A stretch of DNA of 64,000 bases from Sphingobium faniae. GTDB taxonomy: Bacteria; Pseudomonadota; Alphaproteobacteria; Sphingomonadales; Sphingomonadaceae. Made by a program: the position numbers and the translations under genes. Shown one piece after another: positions 51,348 through 59,832 of the stretch. How positions within the stretch are numbered: the first letter of the stretch is position 1; the number at the start of each line of letters is the position of its first letter. The DNA lies in contig FMTU01000004.1 in the NCBI GenBank assembly GCA_900100475.1, forward strand, positions 69,501 through 133,500, in the 5' to 3' direction. Below the pieces are notes generated by a model. That model was not told the origin of the DNA, did not search any database, and worked only from the letters and a program-made list of their open reading frames with translations.

Positions 51348-52334
51348 ATGCTGCAGGAAGCAAATGCGATCGCCACAAAAGCAGGCCTGAAGGTCCGCGC
51401 GCTCACCCCCGGCTTCGGCGCGGAGATCATGGGCATCGACCTGTCGCGTCCGCTGGACGATGCGACGGCGGCCGCGATCCGCGACATCTGGGTCGAGGCG
51501 GGACTGATCCTGATCCGCGATCCGCAGGCGGATGACGAGGCTCAAATGCGCCTCAGCCGCGTTTTCGGCGAGATGGAACCGGCCGCGACCGCCGACATGA
51601 ACGACCCCGCCAACCAATATATGATGACGCTGAAATATGACCCGGCGGACGAAAAGCCCCGGTTCCAGACCAATTACAATTTCGGTGGCCATGACCGCGC
51701 CGGCTACATCCCCTGGCATTGGGACCAGAGCTTCATGCCGACGATCGTGCGGGGCGCGGTGCTGCGCATGGAACAGCCCGCGAGCAAGCTCGGCCAGACC
51801 GGCTTCATCGACGCGATCGAAGCCTATGAGCGGCTTTCGCCGGAAATGCAGGACCGGATAGACGGGCTGGAAGTCGTCTATCATTTCATCACGGATTTCC
51901 TGCAATGCCGATTCGGCGTCCCCGCCGACCTCAAGGCCCTGCCGCGCGAAACAAAGTCGGGCGGCGCCAAATATGAATTCCCCCCCGTCGTCCACCCGAT
52001 GGTCATCACCCAGCGCGAGACAGGCCGCAAGGCGCTCAAGATTTCACCGCTGCAGGCCCAGTACTTATTGGGCATGGACCGGACGGAAAGCGACGCGCTG
52101 CTCCTCGAACTGGGCACGCACCTCACCGATGAAAGCCATGCCTATTTCCACGACTGGCAGAAGAACGACATGCTGGTGTGGGACAATTGGCGGATGATCC
52201 ACCATGCGCAGGGGGTGCCGCTGGACGTGGCGCGCAGCGCCCGCCGCACCACGATCATGGGCGATTATGCGGTCGGCCGCTATCTCGACCCGGCGCTGGA
52301 CCGCAACCGGGCCGTCAAGCGCATCGTGGATTGA
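51348..52334 (+). CDS. TauD/TfdA family 2-oxoglutarate-dependent dioxygenase
   Basis: 328 residues. Iron ligands His124/Asp126 (HWDQSF) and His285 in DNWRMIHH; Arg296 and Arg299 in VARSARRTTIMGDY are the 2-oxoglutarate anchors. It differs from the PhyH-type enzyme at 14746. The family cleaves or hydroxylates sulfonates, sulfates, aryloxyalkanoates and other acids. A sulfotransferase is in the same window, so a sulfate ester as substrate is possible but only a guess. GAGGAGAGG before the ATG at 51348 decides the start; the open frame to 51234 is not coding. Single-gene unit. Confidence 0.92.
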   Translation: MLQEANAIATKAGLKVRALTPGFGAEIMGIDLSRPLDDATAAAIRDIWVEAGLILIRDPQADDEAQMRLSRVFGEMEPAATADMNDPANQYMMTLKYDPADEKPRFQTNYNFGGHDRAGYIPWHWDQSFMPTIVRGAVLRMEQPASKLGQTGFIDAIEAYERLSPEMQDRIDGLEVVYHFITDFLQCRFGVPADLKALPRETKSGGAKYEFPPVVHPMVITQRETGRKALKISPLQAQYLLGMDRTESDALLLELGTHLTDESHAYFHDWQKNDMLVWDNWRMIHHAQGVPLDVARSARRTTIMGDYAVGRYLDPALDRNRAVKRIVD

Positions 52335-52369
52335 GCCGGGCGGCGCAGCGCGCGAACAGGCCGATCCGC

Positions 52370-53182
52370 CTACCGTCCTGAAAAGCGCGGCGGCCGCTTG
52401 CCCATGAAGGCGGCGGTCGCCTCGCTATAATCCTCCGTCATCGTGCCTAGTATCTGGGCGCGGTTTTCCGCCTGGACCGCGGCCTCATAGCTGTTGGCGT
52501 CCAGATTGGCCCACATCAGCGCCTTGGTATGCGCCACCGAATAGGGGCTGTTGGCCAGCACCACGCGGGCATAGGCGACCGCGTCGTCGATCAGCGATTC
52601 GGGTTGCGACAGCGACCGGACAAGGCCGATGCGCTCGGCTTCCTCCGCCTCGATCGGACGGCCGGTCAGCAGGATGTCGAAGGCGCGGGCCGCGCCGATC
52701 ATGCGCGGCAGCAGGTAGGAAATGCCGCTTTCCCCGCCGGTCAGGCCGATCCGCACCGCCGCCACCAGGAATCGGGCGACCGGCGTCGCGATTCGCACGT
52801 CGGCGCTCAGCGCGATCGCCATGCCCGCCCCCACCGCCGGGCCGTTGACCGCCGCGATCACCAGCTTGGGCATGGCGCGGATGCGCCCGCCCATGCCGGC
52901 GAACTGCTGCTGCCAGTGCAGTTTCTCGACGACGCCGCTGCTGCCCGCCTGATTGCGCTGGTTCGACGCCGCCAGATCCTGCCCCGAGCAAAAGCCGCGC
53001 CCCGCGCCGGTCAGAATGACAGCACGGCAGGCCGGATCGGCCGCCAGCCCGTCAAGCAGCGCGTTGAAGCGCGCAACCGTCTCGCGCAACAGGGCATTGA
53101 GCCGCGCGGGACGATTGAGCGTCACGATGACGATCCCTTCATCGCCCGCCAGCCGCTCGACGAGAATATCCTCCTCGGCCAT
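52370..53182 (-). CDS. Crotonase-family protein with displaced catalytic acid
   Basis: 270 residues. Both hydratase glutamates are replaced: rat Glu144 is Ala122 (GAGMAIALS) and Glu164 is Ala142 (VAAVRIG). An acid appears at Glu151 in TGGESGISYLL, at the same aligned place as Asp161 in the crotonase at 12708-13544. Oxyanion segments CSGQD and GAG are present. It is therefore not a standard enoyl-CoA hydratase. AGGAGAGGG before the ATG at 53182 decides the start. Divergent from the MFS gene. Confidence 0.88.
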   Translation of the reverse strand: MAEEDILVERLAGDEGIVIVTLNRPARLNALLRETVARFNALLDGLAADPACRAVILTGAGRGFCSGQDLAASNQRNQAGSSGVVEKLHWQQQFAGMGGRIRAMPKLVIAAVNGPAVGAGMAIALSADVRIATPVARFLVAAVRIGLTGGESGISYLLPRMIGAARAFDILLTGRPIEAEEAERIGLVRSLSQPESLIDDAVAYARVVLANSPYSVAHTKALMWANLDANSYEAAVQAENRAQILGTMTEDYSEATAAFMGKRPPRFSGR

Positions 53183-53336
53183 CACCCTCTCCTGTCGCCT
53201 CAATCCGGGGGGAAACAGGTGACGCCACGCCGGCCCGGCTGGCAAGCCGCGCGACGCCTTGCCATGCATCTCTACACATATGCGTTGAAACCCGTCGCCC
53301 CCTGTTCCGTCCCCCTGCTTTCGCCCAGGATAGGGC

Positions 53337-54593
53337 ATGCGCGCACCCTCCCCCATAGACGATGCGGCGACCGAAATGTCGCAACTGCGTCTCATCGCCA
53401 GCGAATGGCGGATCGCATGGCGCCCCGGCGTCGCCGCCCTGTTCGCCGGATCACTGGGCTATTCGCTCTATGCGGCGGTTTCCAGCCTGTTCGTCGAGCC
53501 GTTGCAGCAGCAGTTCGGCTGGTCGCGCGGCGACATCGCCTTCGTCCACAGCTTCGGCCTGATCATCGCCTTCATCGCGCCGGTCATCGGCCAGCTCACC
53601 GATCGCTATGGCGTGCGCCCGATCCTGTCGGCGGGGCTGCTGCTGACCGCGATCGGCTATGGCCTGCTGGCGGGCATGGGCGGATCGCTCGGCTATTTCT
53701 ACGGCGCGCATTTCTTCTTCTCGCTCGTCGGCATGGCGACCACCGGCATCACGGTGACGCGTATCATGAGCGGCGCGTTCGAGCGGACCCGCGGCACCGC
53801 GCTCGCCATCGCCCGATCGGGTCTGGCGGTCGCGGGCGCGCTGATGCCGATGGCGCTGTTTCCCGTCATCCTGCGGTTCGGCACGGCGGGCGGCTATCTG
53901 CTGCTGGCCGGTTTCATCCTGCTCATCGCGCTGCCGCTGATCTGGTTCTGGGTTCCCTCCCGCGCGGCGGAGCTACGCTCCGGGCGCACCGTCCTGCCCG
54001 GCGCGGAAAGCGCGAGATCGCTGCTCGCCAGGCCCAAGGTCCGCATCCTGATCGCCGCGTCGGTGTTGAACTATGTGCCGGTGGTGGCGCTGCTGTCGCA
54101 GTTGAAGCCGCTCGCGGTGGAAAAGGGTCTGGACGCGATAGCGGCGGTAGGGGCCGTATCGCTGATGGGCGCGGCGGCCGCGATGGGCGCGCTGCTGAGC
54201 GGCGTGCTGGTCGATCGCTTCTGGGCTCCGGCGGTCGCCTTCGTCCTGAACCTCGCGCCGGCGGTCGGCTGCCTGCTGCTGCTCCAGCATGATGTGCCGC
54301 TGGCGATTTTCTACGGTGCGGTGCTGATGATCGGCCTTGGCCAGGGGGCGGAAATCGACATCGTCGCCTTCATGATCGCGCGCTATTTCGGGCTGCGCAG
54401 CTATGCGACCATCTACAGCCTGTCGACGCTGGGGATCGCGCTGGGCGTGGCGTTGGGCGCTACGCTGATCGGTCGGGCCTATGACTATTTCGGCAATTAC
54501 GACATCGCCGTGATGGCGGCATCGGGCAGCTTCTTCCTGGCCGCCTTCTTCTACCTGATGATGGGCCGCTATCCCGAAGGCGAACCAGCCTGA
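53337..54593 (+). CDS. MFS transporter (monocarboxylate / oxalate-formate type)
   Basis: 418 residues with 12 predicted helices. The motif-A loop GQLTDRYGVRPIL and the N-terminal FVEPLQQQFGWSRGDI segment, with the SLFVEP turn, are typical of the OFA/monocarboxylate group. It probably moves a carboxylate substrate. AGGATAGGG lies before the ATG. It ends 10 bases from the convergent thioesterase gene. A second, different MFS gene is at 40778-42109. Confidence 0.88.
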   Translation: MRAPSPIDDAATEMSQLRLIASEWRIAWRPGVAALFAGSLGYSLYAAVSSLFVEPLQQQFGWSRGDIAFVHSFGLIIAFIAPVIGQLTDRYGVRPILSAGLLLTAIGYGLLAGMGGSLGYFYGAHFFFSLVGMATTGITVTRIMSGAFERTRGTALAIARSGLAVAGALMPMALFPVILRFGTAGGYLLLAGFILLIALPLIWFWVPSRAAELRSGRTVLPGAESARSLLARPKVRILIAASVLNYVPVVALLSQLKPLAVEKGLDAIAAVGAVSLMGAAAAMGALLSGVLVDRFWAPAVAFVLNLAPAVGCLLLLQHDVPLAIFYGAVLMIGLGQGAEIDIVAFMIARYFGLRSYATIYSLSTLGIALGVALGATLIGRAYDYFGNYDIAVMAASGSFFLAAFFYLMMGRYPEGEPA

Positions 54594-54603
54594 CGGCTGG
54601 CGA

Positions 54604-55515
54604 TCAGGTCTCTGGCCGCAGGCGCCGCAATAAAGCTTCCTGCGCGGTGGAGGCGATCAGTCGGCCTTCCCGGTCGAAGATCTGCCCCATGGCGAGGCCC
54701 AGCCCGTCGCTGGCAGAAGGGCTGACCGTATGATGCAACATCCATTCCCCGCAGCGCGCGGGGCGATGGAACCAGATCGCATGGTCCATGCTGGAGATCA
54801 GGAATTCGTCACTGTTGGTCGGCAGGAAATGCGGCACGGCCGTCACGCCCGCCAACCAGTAATCGCTGGCGAAGGCGAGCAGGCATTGTTGCAACCGGGG
54901 ATCGTCGATCGCCGCCGCGCCGGACTGGCGGAACCAGAAGGGCCGCACGGCTTTCACCGGCCGTTGCAGGAGATAATCCTCCGGCGCGACCGGGCGCATC
55001 TCGATCGGTATGGCGGCCGCGAAATTATGGACTGCCGCCGGGTCCAGCTCGGCCGATCGGTCACGCACGAAATGCTGGATCGGGGCGACCCGTTCAGGCG
55101 GAGGGACGGCGGGCATGATCGCATCCTGATGGAAGAAGCCCTCTTCGGGTGCATGGAACTCGGCGAGCAGCGTGAAGATCGCCTGCCCGTCCTGAAATGC
55201 GGTGACCTGCCGATTGGCGAAGCGGCGACTGTCGCGCAAACGGACGATTCGATATTCGAGCGGCAGGTCGGTGCGCCCGGCGGCAAGGAAATAGGCGTGG
55301 AGCGAACTGGCGGGCAGATGCTCCACCGTCATCATCGCCGACAACAGCGCCTGCGCCAGCAACCGCCCGCCAAAGATCGAACCGATATGATTATTGGCCC
55401 CGGCCGATCCCGTGAACAGGTCCGGTCCCGCACACCTCACGTCCAATATGTCGGCCACTATATCCCGGGTCGGCATTGGGGCGTCGTCGTAAAACGGCCC
55501 CTCCGCCGCGCTCAT
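54604..55515 (-). CDS. tesB: Acyl-CoA thioesterase II
   Basis: 303 residues, double hotdog fold. The N-terminal domain has NHIGSIFGGRLLAQAL and SSLHAYFLAAG; the C-terminal domain has FASDYWLAG (catalytic Asp) and SMDHAIWFHR. It hydrolyses acyl-CoA to free acid and CoA and could recycle CoA from dead-end esters. It overlaps the SDR gene upstream by 4 bases (ATGA on the - strand), so the two are coupled. Confidence 0.92.
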   Translation of the reverse strand: MSAAEGPFYDDAPMPTRDIVADILDVRCAGPDLFTGSAGANNHIGSIFGGRLLAQALLSAMMTVEHLPASSLHAYFLAAGRTDLPLEYRIVRLRDSRRFANRQVTAFQDGQAIFTLLAEFHAPEEGFFHQDAIMPAVPPPERVAPIQHFVRDRSAELDPAAVHNFAAAIPIEMRPVAPEDYLLQRPVKAVRPFWFRQSGAAAIDDPRLQQCLLAFASDYWLAGVTAVPHFLPTNSDEFLISSMDHAIWFHRPARCGEWMLHHTVSPSASDGLGLAMGQIFDREGRLIASTAQEALLRRLRPET

Positions 55516-56477
55516 GCGTCAAGCCCAAGCGCCCGCCGCGCGGCCAGCACCGTGTCCATCTCGTCCAGACCGCTCAGCGGCACGTCGTAATGCGCACGGT
55601 CGTCGATCTCGCCAATATGCGCCGCGATGTCGTCGCAGGTCGGCGCGTCGGGACCGGGGCTGTACCAGCCGCGCGTCAGGCCGACGAACAGGCGGGAATA
55701 TTTACCGCCCAGAACGGAATACATATGCTGCGAGGCGTCGCAGTCCCGGCTGGCCATATAGCAGGCGAGCGCGGCGACGAACTCAGGCTTCATCCCCTCG
55801 ATGAAATGGCGGGTGCGTTCACCGGCCGCCTTGAGGAAGGCGATGTCGGGCCGCTCTTCCAGCGGCGTGCCGCCCAGCCGCCCGCCCTGCGCGTTAGGGA
55901 AAAGCGTGTTGACCACCACACCCGCCGGGGCCTCCTGCGCGATCACGTTCATCAGGCCGATCAGCGCGGTCTTGGCCGCCCCGTAATTGGCGCGGAAGGG
56001 ATTGCCGAACACGCCCGACTGCGAACTGACAAGCACGAGCCGGCCATAGCCCTGTTCCGCCATGGCGACATAGGCGGGCTGGCAGACGTTGAACGCGCCC
56101 TTCACATGCACGGCAAAGACGCCTTCGACATCCTCCTCGCTCAACGAGCCGAAGGCCCCGTTGCGCTGATTGCCGGCATTGCTGATGACGATGTCCACCC
56201 TGCCAAAAGCGGTCAGCGCGGCGTCGATGATCGCCTGACCTCCCCTCGCCGTCGCAACCGTGTCGTAATTGGCGATCGCGCGCGCGCCCAGCCCCTTGAT
56301 TTCTTCTACAACCGAGTCGGCATAGCCGGTCGAGTTTCCCTGGCCGGTCGGATCACCGCCCAGATCATTGGCAACCACCGCCGCACCGCGCCGCGCCAGT
56401 TCCCGGCAGAATGCGGACCCGAGCGCGCCACCCGCGCCCGTCACCACCGCCACCTGCCCGCTAAAATCAATAGTCAT
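55512..56477 (-). CDS. SDR family oxidoreductase, MFE-2 (17-beta-HSD4)-like
   Basis: 321 residues, longer than classical SDRs. Glycine motif TGAGGALG at 13-20, ANDLGGD with the NAD-selecting Asp, Ser in VSSQSGVFG and the pair in YGAAKTAL. The long form with VVANDLGG matches the hydroxyacyl-CoA dehydrogenase part of peroxisomal MFE-2 and mycobacterial homologues. It would oxidise a 3-hydroxyacyl-CoA with D-stereochemistry, complementing the L-specific FadB-type enzyme. GGAGGGG before the ATG at 56477; upstream open frame ignored. It is coupled to the TesB gene downstream. Confidence 0.9.
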   Translation of the reverse strand: MTIDFSGQVAVVTGAGGALGSAFCRELARRGAAVVANDLGGDPTGQGNSTGYADSVVEEIKGLGARAIANYDTVATARGGQAIIDAALTAFGRVDIVISNAGNQRNGAFGSLSEEDVEGVFAVHVKGAFNVCQPAYVAMAEQGYGRLVLVSSQSGVFGNPFRANYGAAKTALIGLMNVIAQEAPAGVVVNTLFPNAQGGRLGGTPLEERPDIAFLKAAGERTRHFIEGMKPEFVAALACYMASRDCDASQHMYSVLGGKYSRLFVGLTRGWYSPGPDAPTCDDIAAHIGEIDDRAHYDVPLSGLDEMDTVLAARRALGLDA

Positions 56478-56583
56478 TGCCGCCCCTCCCGAAGAAACTC
56501 GACCATGGCGACGCACCCACGTGCCGCCAAGCGGGCGATAGCGAATTTCGGGCATGTGATGGATGGGCGTCCGCTGCGCCGCC

Positions 56584-57213
56584 TCAGAGAGGCTTCGGTT
56601 CGCTGAGCTTGAACAATAGCCGCGCCAATGCGCCCTCCGCCGCGCCTTCGTCCGGCACACCTTCGGGAAAGAACCAGTCGCCCAGCAGCACCGATCCCGC
56701 CAGCATGCCAAAGCCGTAGCGGACCATCAGTTCGGGCGGCACGTCGAATTCCAGCCCCGCTTGCCCATATTGCGCGCTGATGCGGGCGACGGCGGCTGCG
56801 AAATAATCGTCCAGGCCATGGATGGCGAGCGCGTCCATGTCGCCGCTGGACTTCACCATCGCCAGCAGCAGGTCGGCATGCTCGCGCAGGAAGGGATATA
56901 GCGCCTGCACATAATGGGCGTTGCGCTGTTCGCGATCGGGCGGCAGCGTGTCGCTATAGGCCAGGAAGTCGGAAAAGCGGTCGTTGAAGGGTTCGATCAC
57001 CGCTTCGGCGAACAACGTGCTCTTGCTGCCGAAATTGTTGAAAATCAGCGGCTCGGCCACGCCCGCGCGCGCGGCGATTTGCCGCGTCGTCGCGCCGGCA
57101 AAACCCCGTTCGGCGAACAAGGCGCGAGCCGCGTCCAGGATCAGCAAGCGAATTTCGGCCGTGGACCGGCGGACGCGGCGTTTGCTGGCGGTCGAATCGG
57201 GAAAGTCATGCAT
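56584..57213 (-). CDS. TetR family transcriptional regulator
   Basis: 209 residues. HTH at about 20-65: ILDAARALFAERGFAGATTRQIAARAGVAEPLIFNNFGSK. The gene lies upstream of the SDR-TesB unit on the same strand (106-base gap) and is divergent from the amidohydrolase at 57315. An inverted repeat in the 101-base gap is the likely operator. No strong Shine-Dalgarno is visible. Confidence 0.93.
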   Translation of the reverse strand: MHDFPDSTASKRRVRRSTAEIRLLILDAARALFAERGFAGATTRQIAARAGVAEPLIFNNFGSKSTLFAEAVIEPFNDRFSDFLAYSDTLPPDREQRNAHYVQALYPFLREHADLLLAMVKSSGDMDALAIHGLDDYFAAAVARISAQYGQAGLEFDVPPELMVRYGFGMLAGSVLLGDWFFPEGVPDEGAAEGALARLLFKLSEPKPL

Positions 57214-57250
57214 GAATCATAAAACCATTGTCCTGCCGCAGCCGATCATA

Positions 57251-57270
57251 TAAATAGCAGATACTATTTA
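57251..57270. promoter_or_regulatory. Inverted repeat, candidate operator of the TetR regulator
   Basis: TAAATAG and CTATTTA are perfect 7-bp arms around 6 bases. It is 38 bases from the regulator start and 45 bases from the amidohydrolase start, so it could control both. Confidence 0.55.
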
Positions 57271-57314
57271 GCTGCGCGACTCCCTCGTTACGCGGCCAAT
57301 TTGAGAGGAGAGAC

Positions 57315-59057
57315 ATGAGCAGTCAATTCGATCTGGTGATTCGCGGCGGGACAGTCGTGGACGGCACCGGCGCGGCGCCCTATGTCGCCGATATCGGCGT
57401 CAGGGACGGCGTCATCACGGACATCGGCGTGATTTCCGGACCCGCGCGGGAAGAGATCGACGCGCGCGGCCTGACCGTGACGCCCGGCTTCGTCGACGCG
57501 CACACCCATTATGACGGGCAGATCACCTGGGAAAGCCGCATGGCGCCCTCATCCAATCATGGCGTCACCACCGTTGTCATGGGCAATTGCGGCGTCGGCT
57601 TCGCACCCGTGCGCGACGGCGACCACCAGTTGATGATCAAGCTGATGGAAGGCGTGGAGGATATTCCGGAGGTCGTCATGGCGCAAGGCGTGCCGTTCAA
57701 CTGGAACAGCTTCCCCGATTATCTCGATGCCCTCGACCAGCGCGTGTCCGATGTCGATTTCGCGACCCAGATTCCGCACAGTCCCTTGCGCGTGTTCGTG
57801 ATGGGCGAGCGCGGCGCCAATCTGGAGCCGCCCACGCTGGAGGATCTGGTCGAAATGCGCCGCTGCGTCAGCGAAGCGGTCAGGGCCGGCGCGCTGGGCG
57901 TCGCCAGTTCGCGCAACCTGTTCCACCGCTTCCGTTCCGGCGAGCTGGCCCCGTCGGTCACGACCGAACTGGACGAGGTGCTGGCGCTGGCCGAGGGCCT
58001 CAAGGATGCGGGCGCGGGCACTTTCCAATGCAACCCCAATCTCGACAATGACGCCGAGGTCGAACTGAAGATCTTCCGCACCATCGCGGAACAGGCGGGC
58101 GTGCCGGTGACGTTCAGCCTGATCTCCGTCCCGACGCGGCCGGACAATTGGGACGGCTATGTCGCCGGCGTACGGCAGGCGGCGGCCGATGGCCTCACCA
58201 TCCGCTGCCAGTTCATGCCGCGCCCGATGGGCGTGATGTATGGGCTGGAACTCAGCTATCACCCCTTTTCGCTCAACCCCAGCTATCGCCCGCTCGCCAG
58301 GCTGCCGCTGGAAGAGAAGGTGGCGCGGATGCGCGACCCCGAACTGCGCGCCCGCCTCATCGCCGAGGAGCCGGATGATCCCAACCCCGCCTTTGTCGGC
58401 CTGCTCAAGTCGATCGGCGCGCTCTACCGCATCTCCGACCCGGCGGACTATAATTTCGCGGTCGAGGACAGCATCCAGGCCGAAGCGGCGCGCCGGGGCG
58501 TCAACCCCCGCGAGATGATCTATGACGCATTGCTGGAGGATGAGGGCCGGGCGATCCTGTGTTCCTATTCGTCCGACGTGCCCGAATATCTGGCCAAGAG
58601 CCGGGACCTGATCGGACAGGATAACAGCATCGTCGCGCTGGGCGACGGCGGCGCCCATTATGGCATGATCTGCGATGCGGCCTATACCACCTATCTGCTG
58701 ACCGGACGCCTCGGCCACGACGGACTGGACCTGCCCACCGCGATCAAGGCGCTGACCAGCCAGCCCGCCAAATCTGTGGGACTGGAGGATCGCGGCGTGC
58801 TGGGCGTGGGCTACAAGGCCGACATCAACGTGCTGGATATTCCCAACATGGTCCTGCACCGGCCGGAAGTGATCGCCGACCTGCCCGCAGGCGGCAAGCG
58901 CCTGTCGCAAAAATCGAAGGGCTATGTCGCCACCATTGTCAGCGGCGCAGTGACTTATCGCAATGGCGTGGCGACCGACGCCCTGCCGGGCCGTCTGGTG
59001 CGCGGCGTGCGCGGCGCGCCCACCGTCACGAAGGCAGCGCAGCGCGAAATCGCCTGA
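57315..59057 (+). CDS. N-acyl-D-amino-acid deacylase family amidohydrolase
   Basis: 580 residues, amidohydrolase-3 superfamily. First metal motif DAHTHYD (His63, His65), metal-binding Cys92 in GNCGVGF, and a C-terminal beta-sandwich with DINVLD and VSGAVTYRNG. In D-aminoacylases the Cys ligand is needed for activity. It might hydrolyse an amide or a cyclic imide; in this setting, a side function in ring opening is possible. GAGAGGAGAG before the ATG. It is a single-gene unit with its own terminator. Confidence 0.9.
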   Translation: MSSQFDLVIRGGTVVDGTGAAPYVADIGVRDGVITDIGVISGPAREEIDARGLTVTPGFVDAHTHYDGQITWESRMAPSSNHGVTTVVMGNCGVGFAPVRDGDHQLMIKLMEGVEDIPEVVMAQGVPFNWNSFPDYLDALDQRVSDVDFATQIPHSPLRVFVMGERGANLEPPTLEDLVEMRRCVSEAVRAGALGVASSRNLFHRFRSGELAPSVTTELDEVLALAEGLKDAGAGTFQCNPNLDNDAEVELKIFRTIAEQAGVPVTFSLISVPTRPDNWDGYVAGVRQAAADGLTIRCQFMPRPMGVMYGLELSYHPFSLNPSYRPLARLPLEEKVARMRDPELRARLIAEEPDDPNPAFVGLLKSIGALYRISDPADYNFAVEDSIQAEAARRGVNPREMIYDALLEDEGRAILCSYSSDVPEYLAKSRDLIGQDNSIVALGDGGAHYGMICDAAYTTYLLTGRLGHDGLDLPTAIKALTSQPAKSVGLEDRGVLGVGYKADINVLDIPNMVLHRPEVIADLPAGGKRLSQKSKGYVATIVSGAVTYRNGVATDALPGRLVRGVRGAPTVTKAAQREIA

Positions 59058-59098
59058 CAACGGACTCGCGCGGATAAGGGGCGCGTGAGTTCCCTGTG

Positions 59099-59134
59099 AA
59101 GACCGGCGCGGCATCGCCCGTGCCGGTCTTTTTT
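59099..59134 (+). terminator. Rho-independent terminator after the D-aminoacylase-like gene
   Basis: AAGACCGGC (59099-59107) pairs with 59122-59130, followed by a run of six T (59129-59134). The convergent TetR gene ends right at this site, so it may stop both. Confidence 0.8.
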
Positions 59135-59754
59135 CAAGGGTCGCCGATCGCCGGCAGCAACAGCGCGAGCGCCGCCGCGCTCCGCGCATCCCCATCTTCG
59201 CCACCGCCATCCAGCAGGCCGTCATGCCCGCCTGTCACCAGCGCCACGAACTGCCGCGCCAGCATCGCGGGATCATGGTCGAAAAGTCGCCCCTGCCGCG
59301 CCAGACCCGCCAGCCAGTCCGCCAGCGGCGCGGCCACCGCCCGGCTTTCGCGCAGGATCTGCTCCGCCAGTTCGGGAAAGCGCCGCGCTTCGAAAATGGC
59401 GAGGCGCAGAAAGCGATCGGCCGCCGGATCGGCCGTCGCCTCCACAATGGCGGTGGCGAAGTCGGCCAGCACGGCATCCGGCGCACGGCCCTCGACCGGC
59501 ACCGCCGCGATGCGATGCGCGGGCACGCGGCAGGCATAGCTGCAAATGGCGCGAAACAGGGCGGCCTTGTCGGGATAGCGGGCATAAAGCGTCGTTTTGC
59601 TGATGCGCGCGCGCCGGGCGACCTCCGCCATGGTCACGCCAGCGAAACCCTGCTGCTCAAACAGGGTCGCGGCGACCTGCATCAGATCCTGCGCGCGCGC
59701 CTGCGCCGCATCCGCCGTAGGACGCCCGCGCGGCCGCACAGCCATCATATCCAT
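59134..59754 (-). CDS. TetR family transcriptional regulator
   Basis: About 206 residues. HTH near 25-65: VAATLFEQQGFAGVTMAEVARRARISKTTLYARYPDK. The TetR_C-type tail has DRFLRLAIFEARRFPEL. AAGGGG lies just before three in-frame ATGs; 59754 is used, but 59748 or 59745 are possible, and a GTG at 59775 is also open. It is divergent from the Gfo/Idh/MocA gene with an inverted repeat between them. Confidence 0.9.
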   Translation of the reverse strand: MDMMAVRPRGRPTADAAQARAQDLMQVAATLFEQQGFAGVTMAEVARRARISKTTLYARYPDKAALFRAICSYACRVPAHRIAAVPVEGRAPDAVLADFATAIVEATADPAADRFLRLAIFEARRFPELAEQILRESRAVAAPLADWLAGLARQGRLFDHDPAMLARQFVALVTGGHDGLLDGGGEDGDARSAAALALLLPAIGDP

Positions 59755-59797
59755 GATCCCCTTCGCCCTTGCCACGAGCCATGATTAATTGGACACA

Positions 59798-59816
59798 TGC
59801 GTTCAATTAGAACGCA
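59798..59816. promoter_or_regulatory. Inverted repeat, candidate TetR operator
   Basis: TGCGTTC and GAACGCA are perfect 7-bp arms around AATTA, close to the Shine-Dalgarno of the oxidoreductase gene (start 59833) and 43 bases from the regulator start. A repressor bound here would block initiation. Confidence 0.6.
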
Positions 59817-59832
59817 ATGGAGGTAAAAGGCA

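Noticed and set aside
14530..53285. CATATG-containing motif before several operons (about 14536, 35805, 38365, 53278)
   Set aside because: The hexamer is also found inside genes, and about five copies are expected in 64 kb at this GC content. The flanks do not align.
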